Below are positions 40,501-49,607 of a DNA stretch of 64,000 bases, one piece after another; within the stretch, counting starts at the first letter, position 1; each line of letters opens with the position of its first letter. The notes under the pieces were generated by a model. It saw only the letters and a program-made list of their open reading frames with translations, did not search any database and was not told the origin of the DNA. Position numbers and translations under genes: made by a program. Source of the stretch: Streblospio benedicti (Eukaryota; Annelida; Polychaeta; Spionida; Spionidae). Location: assembly GCA_019095985.1 (NCBI GenBank), contig CM032666.1:45704703-45768702 (forward strand), read 5' to 3'.

Positions 40501-43500
40501 ATACCATATAGTACAACACTTTCAATTCATCTGCTCATCAAACTATTCAACTCAGATCCTTCGCAAGAAGAAGCCTGTCAAAGGGGGGATGTGCCTCTGA
40601 AAGTTAGCAACGTAAATAAATATTTTTTGTGACCCTAACATGATGTTAGAGTAATAATACTCCTATCATAGTTAGAGTGGACTAATCGAATTACTATAAT
40701 AATAATAATAAATATATTAGAATTCATTATGGCGATTATTTATCTATATTCTCATTAACTACAGACTGAAGTCACATGAGAACTCCATTAGTTTAATGTG
40801 TGGAGGTACAAGCTGATATATGAGACAGCAGTCACTACTACAACACACTAATAGAATTGATACATTATATAGTTTGCCAACTTTGCTACAAAAGTCATTC
40901 AACTCTTTGATGAACATCAAATTACTTAGTGGTTCAACTGCTATACCATGTGCTGTACCAGTTTTGGTATTTTATCATTGAAGAAATTTTATCACTTTGA
41001 CAATTCTATTATATACGTATGTAGATTCTAAATGCAGTTGTACATGTAGATGGTTTCATTTCATTTAAACTCAGTGTTTGAAATCACCGAAGTGCAAAAC
41101 CATTGGCTTTAAAGGATTTAATTCAAACATCATCAGTTTATAACAATTTTAACATTCAAATTCAATACACATTTTGTTAGTGTGCAAACTGTGCAACTTT
41201 CAAGCTTTTTGAAGTTAGAAGTTCTGTTAACACATTAAAACAGGATTGTCTACTGGCTGCAACACCCTTTGGCATATTCTTTTATTCTTCCATTCATTTT
41301 CATGTTAGTGTCAAGGACTGTGATGAGAATGTTCTGTTGCATACCAGATCTGATGCAACATTGGTAGATTATACTATAACATATAACATATAATAACATA
41401 TAACATATAATAGCTGAGAGTTACAAAAGTCCTTATCTTTGCTGATAATTCAGTCTCTGTCAGTGTCTTATTAAGAGAGAGTATTAGATCCTCATGTCAA
41501 CTTGTTCTTTCGCGCATGCAAGGAGTGTGGCCAGTCTAAATCTAAGTTTCATAGGTGACAAAAATATCACTTGTAATGATACCACCAAATATTGGGATGG
41601 CATGGTAAAGACAGATCCAGAAACTCATTGTCATGGATGGTAGAGCACTAGGATCAACTGCGGAAATTTACACACAATGTGGTGGTTTATAGTTGCATTC
41701 CAAGTGCTGCTCTCATGACTTTACAATTTACATCAGGTTATTGGAACACTTATTTATCACCAATTGATCATTTCTCATAAATTTGCATCTGCAGCAGATT
41801 CAATTCAGTGCACAATGCCAATCACTCACATAATCACACAATCACTCAGTTACTCACTCTTTCAACCTAATGACCTGTACCTATTTAACGTGTAGGTACC
41901 ACGGAGCAATCTGCAACTGTTAGGGGTAAGTTTGCTCAACATCTATCACCTGACCCGACCGGGAGTCAAACCCACGATCTCCTGGTCACAAGTCCAACTC
42001 CCTAACCATTTGACCACGCAAGCCTCCCATTGAAAGTAATCAATGGGTCATAATGTATTTTGCAGAGTGTATTTGATTATTTCATTATTTCAGGTTCTCT
42101 ATTCTCCAAGCAGTTCTGGCATCAATATGATGAGTACTATGAAGCATACGTTGCCGACACACACAGGTAAATTATCTTTTTATTGTACAATTTAAATTTC
42201 ATGAGCATTTATAATTATTCTATGAATTGATAAATAGACTCTATAGATAACTTGGCAAAAACATTAATAATCTAAATTCTCATAACGTTTTTATCTTTGC
42301 CGCTAAATTGAGTTAGTATTACCTGTCCTTAAACTGCTTTTACCAAAGTTATCATTACATTTCCATTTATTATGTTTTACATTACTGTACTCTCAATCGG
42401 TCACACTCGGTCAATCCAATAAAAACATCAAAGTTTTTGTAACCAATTATAAGACGAGTTGCAAAATAGCAAAATGGAAAACTGCAGTAATGATAATGGC
42501 AAAAGGATACAGAATTGTAACCCAATTTGAGAAATCAGCCTGAGAAAATGTAATATTTCATAACAATTCGAAACAAAGTTACCGCTATCACGCTTTTTCT
42601 AGGAACTGCTCAATCACTGAAACTACAATACATACAATTATCGAAATAAACAGGAAAAACGTAATAATCAGAATGATGATGATGGATTGACTCATCGTTG
42701 TCCGATGAATGTCGTCTCCTGCACCTATGTAATTGATACAGGGAACAAATACCTGCACACTAGGTTAAGTGGTGATAGGTTGTGCATGCCCGTCAACACT
42801 CTCTATTCCTATTAATCAGCTCTTGGTACAGGTACGGAAACCGAAACATGCACCAGCTAGTTAAAGGCGCAGCAGCTGGCCAGTACCCTCGTACTGAAGG
42901 CTTGCTTTATTGAGGGAAAATTTTTCTTAATGAGGCTTCTGAACCTCAGTCTTGGTGTCTTCACAGTCTAGCATTACACCCGACAGTAGCATCACACTGT
43001 GTGGAGATCGGCAATGCAGTGTCAGTGTCCCCAATAATCAGAATAATTTCTTACACTTCCGCACCATCCGCGTCCATCTTTGATTCTTTCATTGCTCATA
43101 AATATTCGGATTTATTTGGGCTTCCTCATTTATTTTCGCCACAGCGATAGCGCCGATTGGGTAAAAGGTGCGGACTCCGTACAGACCCCCAATGAAACAA
43201 AATCTGTCAAAATATCGCACATGGTATTGAAGTTTTAGAAATATTCTTTTTATTACGGGAACCTCCATAAAATGTGTAATACAATGGGAAAAAAACAGAA
43301 TTAACATAACTTCAGGCGAGTTATGAAGAAAGCTGTAATTTGCGGAAGTTGCAGAACGTATTTACATTGGTAACAGTCGCAGCAATGAGAAGAAATAGAA
43401 GAAAAACGTAAGGAATCATAGCGTAATTCATAAGAATTTTATTCTGTATCCTTCTGACGAAATCAGTACTGTAATATTTAGGATTAAACATCCAGTAACT

Positions 43501-43758
43501 CTGATGGCACCATTAGAAAGAATCCTTTATTAATCTGCAAATTCATCAAAGATATAGTAACATTAGAACCATGAATATGTGGGTTAAGGCTATTCTTGTC
43601 CTTACATGTCCTTACATTATTTATATGCTGCATCATAAGTCAACTATGATACTAGGTTGTTGAATGAGAAGAAGGAAGAAGACGGGGAATTTGTCCAATT
43701 TTGTAAATTGAGACAAGGATCGTCACTCCTTTCCTTAGAGACACTCCTGCTACTTCCT
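16376..43758 (+). CDS. Rho guanine-nucleotide exchange factor with Ras-binding-like domain and DH domain, 3' part missing
   Basis: The exons are 16376-16588, 32521-32698, 33011-33093, 36428-36538, 37169-37214, 42094-42166 and 43656-43758. All junctions are GT-AG with compatible phases, giving 269 residues. Residues 1-55 are basic and Ser-rich. Residues about 57-130 look like a Ras-binding ubiquitin fold: LFHVLVALPDGTKRI, GMTVGELLADVA, and SLDTDARPLEDEELVIEE, which parallels the Raf RBD ending LDWNTDAASLIGEELQVDF. Residues about 137-269 match the first two thirds of a DH domain: LLYSEREYLDQLRSIFEVYA with the CR1 Glu, then FVTLEPILSL, FWHQYDEYYEAYVAD, and FVQFCKLRQG..LSLETLLLLP just before the expected VQR. 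DH domains activate Rho-family GTPases. The orthologue was not assigned. It does not resemble TIAM or PLEKHG5 as I recall them. Confidence 0.82.
16746..16841. repeat. Tandem duplication of a 43-bp unit
   Basis: An identical 43-bp sequence (starting AGATAATATAGAATTATTCT) occurs at 16746-16788 and 16799-16841, separated by 10 bases. The lack of differences suggests a recent local duplication. Confidence 0.95.
16955..17080 (-). repeat. Fragment of MITE family 3 interior
   Basis: It shares, in reverse orientation, TTACGTCAAAAGCAAAAGCA and the 'atttcggcagtgg' stretch with the full-length copy at 39938-40247. A shorter piece with 'atttcggcactggggcttctga' lies at 27790-27840. Confidence 0.5.
19567..19848. 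mobile_element. Tandem pair of hAT-like MITEs, family 4
   Basis: The left unit starts CCATGGGCCCCACATCATGG. A second left end, CTATGGGCCCTAACATCATG, begins near 19700. The right end CCATGATGCTGAGGCC closes the second unit. The sequence TTATTGCA occurs three times: before each left end and after the right end. That suggests an 8-bp target duplication copied along with the element. GGT triplet runs and a 'tatgatttaaaaacactata' interior match the copy at 11770-12010. Confidence 0.65.
25989..26361. mobile_element. MITE with about 27-bp TIRs
   Basis: The left ATACCATATTCGTTCTTTTA continues with AGCGCAC. It is mirrored by the right end (GTGCGCTTAAAAGAACAAAT then ACGGTAT), with three mismatches. 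It is 373 bp. Further subterminal 'gcgca' motifs are present. A TA at each edge would suit a Tc1/mariner-type element, but the superfamily is not certain. Confidence 0.7.
28194..29444. mobile_element. Non-autonomous piggyBac-like element, 1.25 kb
   Basis: TTAA flanks both ends (28190-28193 and 29445-29448). The left end CCCTCTCAAAGCCA and the right end, read inward, CCCCTTGGACGCCA match in the CCC and GCCA parts. TTAA targets and CCC-starting ends are hallmarks of piggyBac transposons. No transposase with the DDD catalytic motif was recognised inside. A repeated GTCGACTTTTGTCGAC-type motif lies near the right end (29367-29428). Confidence 0.6.
29449..31789. other. Intronic DNA, nothing with defined ends
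   Basis: AT-rich. Around 30000-30100 and 31330-31480 there are MITE-like 'ccggacacctcc' and 'cagtaaaccatttttttaaagacac' stretches, too eroded to delimit. Confidence 0.4.
31790..31945 (+). pseudogene. LINE reverse-transcriptase fragment
   Basis: A broken plus-strand frame reads GKAESILLGTKIELSKSNSL and, after a frame change, IKYLGVQFDQDFS. The KTES.LFG and VKYLGV.LD motifs are typical of the region after the YADD box in CR1/Jockey-type LINE reverse transcriptases. It is short and decayed. Confidence 0.55.
32042..32302 (-). pseudogene. Penelope-like retroelement C-terminal fragment
   Basis: An open 86-codon minus-strand stretch contains VLDRKSNCRTRTIKEAIKIW and MNRDEGTYHFSRVYD. This resembles the 'LDRE..W..RGIKEAI.IR......NRD.G.Y.LS..YD.LL' tail seen in the GIY-YIG-endonuclease part of Penelope-like and related elements. 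No reverse transcriptase domain is attached, so it is a fragment. It lies just upstream of RhoGEF exon 2. Confidence 0.5.
32344..32380. repeat. Short tandem repeat (CCCCATTAA)n
   Basis: CCCCATTAA occurs three times with short spacers, just upstream of RhoGEF exon 2. Confidence 0.8.
32521..32698 (+). CDS. RhoGEF exon 2 (RBD-like domain)
   Basis: Acceptor GTTGCAG and donor GTGAGT, 178 bp. It encodes IRGEDGMTVGELLADVAMEH, KLRSYKVKHLAGSRI, SLDTDARPLEDEELVIEEVV and DPWI. It is GC-rich compared with the flanking intron. It joins exon 1 in phase 0 to give a continuous ubiquitin-like fold. Confidence 0.88.
32699..33010. other. RhoGEF intron 2
   Basis: A 312-bp intron with GT-AG ends and no recognised element. 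Confidence 0.85.
33011..33093 (+). CDS. RhoGEF exon 3 (DH conserved region 1)
   Basis: Acceptor TTTCAG and donor GTATGT, 83 bp. It encodes EDDNRLRITYNLLYSEREYL and DQLRSIFE. The SEREYL motif matches the T/S-E-R/K-x-Y-V signature that opens DH domains and carries the catalytically important Glu. Confidence 0.88.
33620..34930 (-). pseudogene. 5'-truncated CR1/Jockey-like LINE, reverse transcriptase and 3' end
   Basis: Reading right to left, broken frames give HGFRKKLSCESQLL and ILDFSKAFNVVPHQRLL (RT motif with F-S-K-A-F), then VLSGVPQGTVMGPLLFLLYV (motif B), RLFDDDCLIY (the active-site FADD box with Ala replaced by Asp), KYLGLLF, and then the C-terminal YLTLVRSFLEYYRAIWD and TIPEWNDLPKSV. The frame changes at least twice (near 34650 and 34180), so the copy is dead. 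The endonuclease half is missing. It is antisense to the host gene, within intron 3. Confidence 0.85.
35095..35720. mobile_element. Eroded copy of the palindromic tRNA-module element, split by a SINE
   Basis: The left part has CTCTCTCACATCTCTCTAGC, AAGCATATTTCTAC and CATCAAGTGGCCCTGG. The right part has CAAGCTGTTAAAAGGTTAC and GAGATGATAACAGACCAAGT. All match the arms of the palindrome at 57139-57829. The tail (CTTGGTATGATGGTAT...GTCTTACAAC) is in the opposite orientation, so this too was a foldback. The middle is replaced by SINE family A sequence. Confidence 0.65.
35244..35478 (+). mobile_element. tRNA-derived SINE family A, body copy
   Basis: It shares GTTAAATAGGTAC, 'gagtaattagcatgtctgcactacggt', 'gagttgagaaag', 'accaatgacctgg' and 'aactgtgaattg' with the copy at 11319-11664, in the same order. 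The tRNA-like head is missing. It sits inside the foldback relic at 35095-35720. Confidence 0.7.
36055..36182 (+). repeat. Dispersed repeat family 5, copy 1
   Basis: It matches the reverse complement of 60490-60665 over more than 100 bases, including CATGTTTGCTGA and GGGAGAAAAAGGTAATTATA. The function is unknown. It is directly followed by the foldback at 36184-36288. Confidence 0.6.
36184..36288. mobile_element. Short foldback MITE (TIR GTGGGGGTGAGAG)
   Basis: The arms 36184-36206 and 36266-36288 are inverted repeats of 23 bases with one mismatch (GTGGGGGTGAGAG followed by ATCAGACAAT). It is 105 bp and non-coding. Confidence 0.75.
36428..36538 (+). CDS. RhoGEF exon 4 (DH domain)
   Basis: 37 codons, phase 0 at both ends, with acceptor AACAG and donor GTAATG. 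It encodes VYAEPLRKFSSLTNDDHRIL, FVTLEPILSLSSMLCCK. This matches the DH pattern of '..Y..PL....L.......IF.N.E.I..L...LL'. Confidence 0.85.
37169..37214 (+). CDS. RhoGEF exon 5 (DH domain micro-exon)
   Basis: A 46-bp exon with acceptor TCTTACAG and donor GTAAGT. It encodes LEDCVKLWQQQTTSI and one base. It fits the DH segment 'LE.....W.....IG'. Phase 1 out matches the next exon. Confidence 0.8.
39938..40247 (+). mobile_element. MITE family 3, full-length copy
   Basis: The ends are CATCGTCATATCTCAGGACT and GTAGACCGACGATGG. The interior includes GACCAATCAGAAGCTCCACT and TTTGCTTTTGACGTAAGCC, shared with copies at 44067-44317 and 16955-17080. It is non-coding. The ends are only partly inverted (CATCGTC against GACGATG). 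Confidence 0.6.
41378..41413. repeat. AT-rich tandem repeat (AACATATAACATATAAT)n
   Basis: Two near-identical units of about 17 bp in tandem. Confidence 0.85.
41784..42028 (-). mobile_element. tRNA-derived SINE family A, reversed copy
   Basis: On the minus strand the head has TGGTCAAATGG (A-box-like, 42006-42016 reversed) and GGGTTTGACTCCC (B-box-like, 41961-41973 reversed). The body includes CGTTAAATAGGTACAGGTCA and a 'gagtgattggcattgtgcactgaa' stretch shared with the copy at 54172-54395. It ends 65 bp before RhoGEF exon 6. Confidence 0.75.
42094..42166 (+). CDS. RhoGEF exon 6 (DH domain)
   Basis: A 73-bp exon with acceptor TTTCAG and donor GTAAAT. It encodes GSLFSKQFWHQYDEYYEAYV and ADTH plus part of Arg. 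It corresponds to the DH stretch 'IG..F......F..Y..YC'. Confidence 0.83.
42485..43471 (+). mobile_element. TIR element family 6, copy 1, interrupted by a younger insertion
   Basis: The left end CAGTAATGAT...AAAAGGATACAGAAT is mirrored by the right end ATTCTGTATCCTTCTGACG...TCAGTACTG. The copy at 49004-49607 matches it at roughly 85 percent (by eye) except for the insertion 42677-43031. Short frames inside are not conserved between copies, so it is non-autonomous. Confidence 0.75.
42677..43031 (-). mobile_element. SINE-like insertion with 12-bp target duplication
   Basis: A block of about 355 bp is absent from the sister copy of family 6. It is flanked by the same 12 bases, AATAATCAGAAT (42665-42676 and about 43032-43043). 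Read on the minus strand its end is a short ATC repeat (CCATCATCATC), as SINE or LINE 3' tails often are. No clear A/B boxes were seen, so the class is unproven. Confidence 0.65.
43656..43758 (+). CDS. RhoGEF exon 7 (DH conserved region 2), last exon found
   Basis: A 103-bp exon with acceptor ATACTAG and donor GTAAGT, too short to be noticed as an open frame. It encodes LLNEKKEEDGEFVQFCKLRQ then GSSLLSLETLLLLP. DH domains have 'F..FL......C..L.L..LLL.PVQRI..Y', so the next exon should begin with V-Q-R. The incoming phase (one base completing Arg) fits exon 6. Confidence 0.8.
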
Positions 43759-44066
43759 GTAAGTCATTTATAAATATATTTCATTTCATAATGCCTGATT
43801 AATGAAAATTGTATATGTAGCGGATTCATTTGTAGCTGGACCCAAACCCAAGCACTTTTCTGTCAATTTTCTTTCATTTTTGACCTATTTTCAACATTCA
43901 AAGCCTAAAAATCATTGCTCCATAGTGATATATTCTCATTGGACTCAACTGCTTTTATATACATGTATTAGTGCCCTGATATGTACCTCCTATCTCGTTG
44001 AAATGGATTATATTTCCTATATTTAAAAAAACAACTTAACTTTTTATATTTCTGTATCCTAACATC

Positions 44067-44317
44067 TATCATCGTCATATCTCATGATCCAACGGTTCTA
44101 ATATTCGCGGAACTAATTTCCATAATCCAACCAATCAGAAACCACACTGACGAAATATTAAGCGGGATTGAGATCAATTATAACAACGTGATATTGAATT
44201 TTTGGCACCTTTGCTGAGTTCCATGTGATAGCGGCCCACGCCACGGGTTAATATTATGAGCATGGATGTGTAAAGGCATTGTGAATAACTAAGCCATGAA
44301 ACTGAGGATGAGATCTA
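44067..44317 (+). mobile_element. MITE family 3, diverged copy
   Basis: It starts CATCGTCATATCTCATGATC, shares AACCAATCAGAA with the copy at 39938-40247, and ends AAGCCATGAAACTGAGGATG. Confidence 0.55.
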
Positions 44318-47199
44318 TCTGACTGAATATGTATTACACCTTGCAAAAATGATTTTTTGTGTGAGAACAATATATGTATTATTTTGAATATGAATCTTTA
44401 ATCTACAAAATGGTCACTAAGCCATTAATTTACTGATTTGATTATGTAATCTTGTTTAGTTGCTTATATAATTATCTCACTTTTATTGATTCTGAGAAGT
44501 TCATTCAAAAGTTTCATCATTTTTTAAGTGTTCTGTTCTGGTTTTAATTTGTGATCAGAGTTTAATTATCATTGTGGAGTCGTTGTGCTATTGCAGAACT
44601 GCATGGAAGTTATTAATATAGATTGGCTAATTATAAGACACATAAAGATACAATGTACCTAAATATCTGCCCTATTATATTAATTGTTGTTAAGAATATA
44701 TGTATTTAAATGTATGGGCTTGCAATTTTGTTTATGTTCATATCATTCCTTGTAACAAAAGTTTGTACCACAGGTTGTGGTATCAGTTGCTGCAGTTTGC
44801 ATTGTGATTCTGCTTGTAAGTGAACAATTTAATAGCATCTATAAAATTACAGGTATTATCTATTCAAATGAAAAATAATAAGTATGTTATTAACATTTGC
44901 CAATCAATTAATCTGTGTGAAAAGTTGATAGCATTTCTAATAAATTGATGATCTCAATGTCAATTTTAATCATGTTTTCACATTGAAACAAATATTGGAC
45001 AAAATCAGGTTACATACAGATATCTCTTTTATGGTCTTTGCTGTCTTCCTTTTCTTTGGTAAAAATCATCATTTGATAAATATTCTAAACAAATGATGAA
45101 ATAATAAAACTGCACGTTGACCAGTATATCAAATGCCTACGATCCAAATTTAAATTGCCAAGAAAATGATAACATTAATGAAGATTACCTGTTTTTAGAG
45201 CTATATAAACATAATTAATTTCAACAGACTCTCAAGTTATATTGATTACAAAGATGATTGTATTGTTCAAGTACACTGAAAATATGCATTAATTATGATA
45301 TCAAAAGAGAAAGTGATAAGATAACAGCATACCCTTTATCAATTGCATATTGGTAAATTTTAGAAATTTAGTTTTCTATTTTATTAAGAAGTGTGTGTAT
45401 TTTGACATTTATTTTATTATGGATTTTATGAAAGAGGATTATTATAATGAGCTTCAAGGTATTATCAAATTTGCTATGGTCAAACTTTTATTAATTATGA
45501 GAAGTTGATTAAAGTTGTTCATTTCTGTAACAAAATTATGATCAGAGTTTAGATATCGTCATTTTATATTACATGTATCTATAGATGAATGTAAGTGTTA
45601 TATTAGTTTAGTAATCTTCATGCTGTATTATGGGAGCTAAAATGTATCAAAAGTGCATGAGAAAGTCAGCTTTTCTATAGATGTATTTTATGTCTCTGTC
45701 CATTTGACGAAGTATATGTATTTTACGTGTCCCCATGAATGGACTGAAGTTTGCATTGAGCTGCTGCAACACGCTGAGAAGGCCACGCACACAGCCTTTC
45801 ATACCGGGGGTTTCACATGCTTTCTGTGACTTCTCAATTGGTCACTGGATTGACACATAAAGTAGCCTTCCATCTATCTTGATTCCTGAATGGGTTATTG
45901 TAACGAGCAGTTTTCTGATAGAATAAGAGTGGCATGTCATGATGTAGCATTAGGCATACACAGCTTAATCAAGTCTTCTAATGAATACATGCAGTGTACA
46001 TGTATTAGTATGTGTACAGTCTTCTTAACCACTGGTCCCACATAAGAGAATCTTACAAACCCCTTGCAATGCCAGATTTAAGTTTTGAAGTTCTGCAATG
46101 TATGATAAAATATCATTTAATGGCCACTAAGGCGCATTATAACGCCAGATATTAGTAGACTCGTAGTTCACATGAAATACATAATTATTTATACTCTTGT
46201 AATGGTCTATGATTTATCAGAAATTTTATAAACATTTACATGCATTGAAATAAAACATTGTTTCTGTACTGCACTTGGTTATATTAGTCATAAATTCAGT
46301 TGGCTGAATGTTTGATGCGGCATTTGTATTTGGGGTAATGCTTTGTGCATCCCCTTGGACATAAGCGGTTGATGTTTTGCCATGTTTGCGTCACGCCATG
46401 TACATAATGTCATTGAGGCATTACCTTGGGACACTTTTACTGTTGAAGAGGGCTGTGTCAGATGTAGATACGCATATGAATGGAAAGATATAAGAAAATG
46501 CATTGAACATGGATGGCAAATTCTATATATGTTGATACTAGTAGCCTAAATGAAAATTGTTGTATACTCTGGAAGATGCATTACATAGGAGTTCTATTTA
46601 TTCCATATTTTTCCATATTCTACAATATTTCCATGAAAGCTTAAAAAATATTATGTTCTAGTAACATAATTAAATGATGATTATTTGCTGTCACTTTCTG
46701 ATTTGTATTTAATTATTTAGGAAAGACAAATTGTCCTACTTGTATGCAGCCTACAATACGGCAAATAACTTGGCCTTTCACCAGCCTGCTTGCATTGACT
46801 TCACATCCCATATCATCCCATGTATACTTTAAAGCGCACTCAAATGAATTCCATCACAAATTTCTGTCTCACAAACTTTGCTACATTTCCATTGTAAAAT
46901 ACTTGTGCATGTGCAATCAAAGAGTTGTTGCAAACGCGAGTTTTATAGCAAAAAAGATAGTGATATGAGTGTTACTGTGTCATTCTTGCTATTCCTAGGT
47001 CCTGATTTGTATGACAGAATCTTGCTATGTTTGTCACTGTATTATTCATGTACCTGCCCAGACCAATCTAAAGGCCCGTATGCAACGCTGTAGTATTTAT
47101 GTCAAGAGTTATTTTTAGATGTTGTGACAAGCGTGGATGCTATAGTTGTTATACATGTATGTGTGATTGTGCTTGTGTGGCTCTAGTAGTTACACTACA

Positions 47200-48045
47200 G
47201 ATCGGGTAAGGAAGACCCCTTTTTTCACCCGATTCTTTGGAAGTCCAAACAAATTGGAGAATGTAATAGAAAGTATGAGGAAGTATGAAAAAGTAACAGA
47301 AAGTAATAGAAAGCAAAACGTATTCTTACCAAAGAATTCGGTTGCTTCTCAGAATATAATCATCTCCCGAAAAGTTCTCTGCTCAGTTGCGTCTGTCATA
47401 TGATTTTTCCGTAATTTTTCTCTATATTTTAGAAGAATTTATTTGAAACAGAATTTTTTCAGAAAAATTCTGGCAGTGGCTCATATATAAATGATGGTTG
47501 CAGCTCACTTGTGGCAATTCGTGGCGGGTGTTACTATGCATGTAATAAAATAATTAATGAAAATTATAACTAATGAATAATCTTTAGATAGGGAGAACAC
47601 ACATCAGTTTTTTTTACAATTTTATGGCCAAACCAAAAAGATTTTGCACATCAAAGAATTGAAGATGGGTAGCATTCCAGAAAGTGCATGTAAGTGCTGT
47701 TAAAGTTCAAAGATGTTCTTGTATACATTTAGTATAAAAATATCTAAAATAATGCAAATGAACGCACGATGGATTTTAATTTGACACCAAAGGTAGGACG
47801 CCACCAAAAACATATGATACCCTCATTTAACACCAACGATGCCGTGTAGTGGTCAATTGATTCTTTTTCTATCTCTTTATTAAGTGGCTAGAGAAATTTT
47901 TCGGAATTGTAATTCGTGGAAAAAGAGAATTTTGGCGAAAAAACAGAAAGTAATAGAAAGTATGAGAAAGAATGGGAAATTAAGAGAAAGAAAGAGAAAT
48001 AGAAAAAGGGAGAAAGTAGAGGGATCTTCCTTACGGGACCAGAAG
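47200..48045. mobile_element. Non-autonomous DNA transposon with GGGTAAGGAAGA-type ends
   Basis: The left end CGGGTAAGGAAGACCCC is mirrored by the right end GGGATCTTCCTTACGGG, with 14 of 17 bases pairing. Both subterminal regions carry runs of GAAAGTAATAGAAAGTATGA-type purine repeats in direct orientation. It is 0.85 kb with no transposase. The superfamily is not assigned. Confidence 0.6.
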
Positions 48046-49003
48046 TGTATGTCTTTTAACTACATGCACTGAGATTAGATGTTTTTTTCAAAATCTAAAC
48101 ACATTACCACATTGACTCTAACGTATCCTGATAGCAGCTATGGTTATGCAATAGATCATACAGTTTGTGTGTGACTGTAATACTAGCAAAGTTAATAGGA
48201 AAAGTTAATAGGAAAACCATGTATAAAGACTTCTGAAATCATCAGATAAATGTATGAAAAACGATATGTGATGAAACAAGGTTTGGTGTAAGTGTGCCCA
48301 GATCTGAAAGACACCTTTCTCATAATGATTTTGTGTTTATTTTGTATCAATAAAGTTTACCAATCATTGAAAGATTTACTAAGAAATGATTTACATGCAA
48401 TTGTCAAGTATCAATTCTCAAGGTAAACCAAATATGAAGTCACATTTTATTAAATTTATATCAAACATAATGCTGACCTATCAAAGGAATATACATTTTC
48501 CTAATGGGTCGCTTTGAATCATGTTAATCTTGGCCCAATCATACACAAGTACATGATTTCTTAACTGGATATAAAAAGTGTATATTGTTAAGTAAATTGG
48601 AGCTGCTAATAATTAAATGAATTATACATGTACATGTACATATATGTTTAGAGATATTGAATTCATAAATGTCAATGTTTAATGCAATTTGCACACTGTG
48701 AGAAAGGTCAGTTTTATATGACTTAGAAGAGATGTCCATGTTCAAAAGAATGTTGGATTTCTATTTATACCAAAACTTGATGCTGAGATAACAATTCTTG
48801 GATATAAGCAGTGATTTTATAAGGTACCTTGATTTGATGGCAAATGCTTTGGTTACAATTTCATTCAGACATTGGCATGTAATTTTGAACCATTATAAAA
48901 ATATCCAAAAAGAGTTATATTGTACCATAGGTCCGTTTAGCGCATGCAACTGTGGTGACCTTGACTATTCTGACCATGATATGGGCAAAAATAGCCTTCT
49001 TAC

Positions 49004-49607
49004 AAAGGTAACAACGGCAAAAGGATACAGAACCATAAAGAGAAATCTGCATAAGAAAATGTAACAATTCGTAACAATTCAAAACAAAGTTTTACTGTTA
49101 TCACGGTTTTCTTGGAACTGCTCTTGATTCACCGAAACTATGATTCTTATGATTATCGAAATAAACAGAAAAAACATAATAATCAGAATAATTTCTTACA
49201 CTTCCGCACATTGCCGTCAATCTTTGATACTTTTATTGCTCATAAATATTCAGATTTGTTCGGGCATTCTCGTTTATTCCCGCCACAGCTACAGCACCTA
49301 GGGTTAAAAAGTGCGAACGCTGTACAGACACCTAACGAAATGAAAATCTGTCAAAATGTCTGGCGTGATCTTGAACTTTTAGAAATTTTCCTTTTAGTAC
49401 GGGAACCTCCATAAAATACAAGGGGAACAAGCAGAATTAATGTAACTTCAGGCAAGTTATGAAGAAAGCCGTAATATGTGGAAGCTACAAAACGTTTTTA
49501 CGTTCATAACAGTCACAACAATGAGAAGAAGTGGGAACAAAACATAAGGAATCGTAGTGTAATTCTTAAGATTTTTCTTCTTTGTCCTTCTGACGATATC
49601 AGTAGTG
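49004..49607 (+). mobile_element. TIR element family 6, copy 2 (uninterrupted)
   Basis: About 600 bp aligned end to end with 42485-43471 minus its insertion. Shared blocks include ACAATTC..AACAAAGTT, ATTGCTCATAAATATTC, GAACCTCCATAAAAT and CTTCAGGC.AGTTATGAAGAA. The terminal CAAAAGGATACAGAA pairs with TTTGTCCTTCTGACG. Confidence 0.7.

Larger units (their letters stand above)
37215..42093. other. RhoGEF intron 5
   Basis: A 4.9-kb AT-rich intron with MITE family 3 (39938-40247), a small tandem repeat (41378-41413) and a reversed SINE (41784-42028). Intron 4 (36539-37168, 630 bp) holds nothing recognised. Confidence 0.8.
42167..43655. other. RhoGEF intron 6
   Basis: A 1.5-kb intron, most of which is the nested repeat at 42485-43471. 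Confidence 0.8.

Noticed and set aside
44776-44817. Possible 42-bp RhoGEF exon (VVVSVAAVCIVILL) between a CCACAG acceptor and GTAAGT donor
   Set aside because: The splice sites and phase fit, but a DH domain must continue with VQR here. A hydrophobic segment would destroy the fold.
45730-45832. GC-richer stretch with frame CIELLQHAEKATHTAF, faintly like the DH segment LLLKELLKHTEKSHPD
   Set aside because: No acceptable donor follows and the acceptor is poor. The similarity covers only a few residues.
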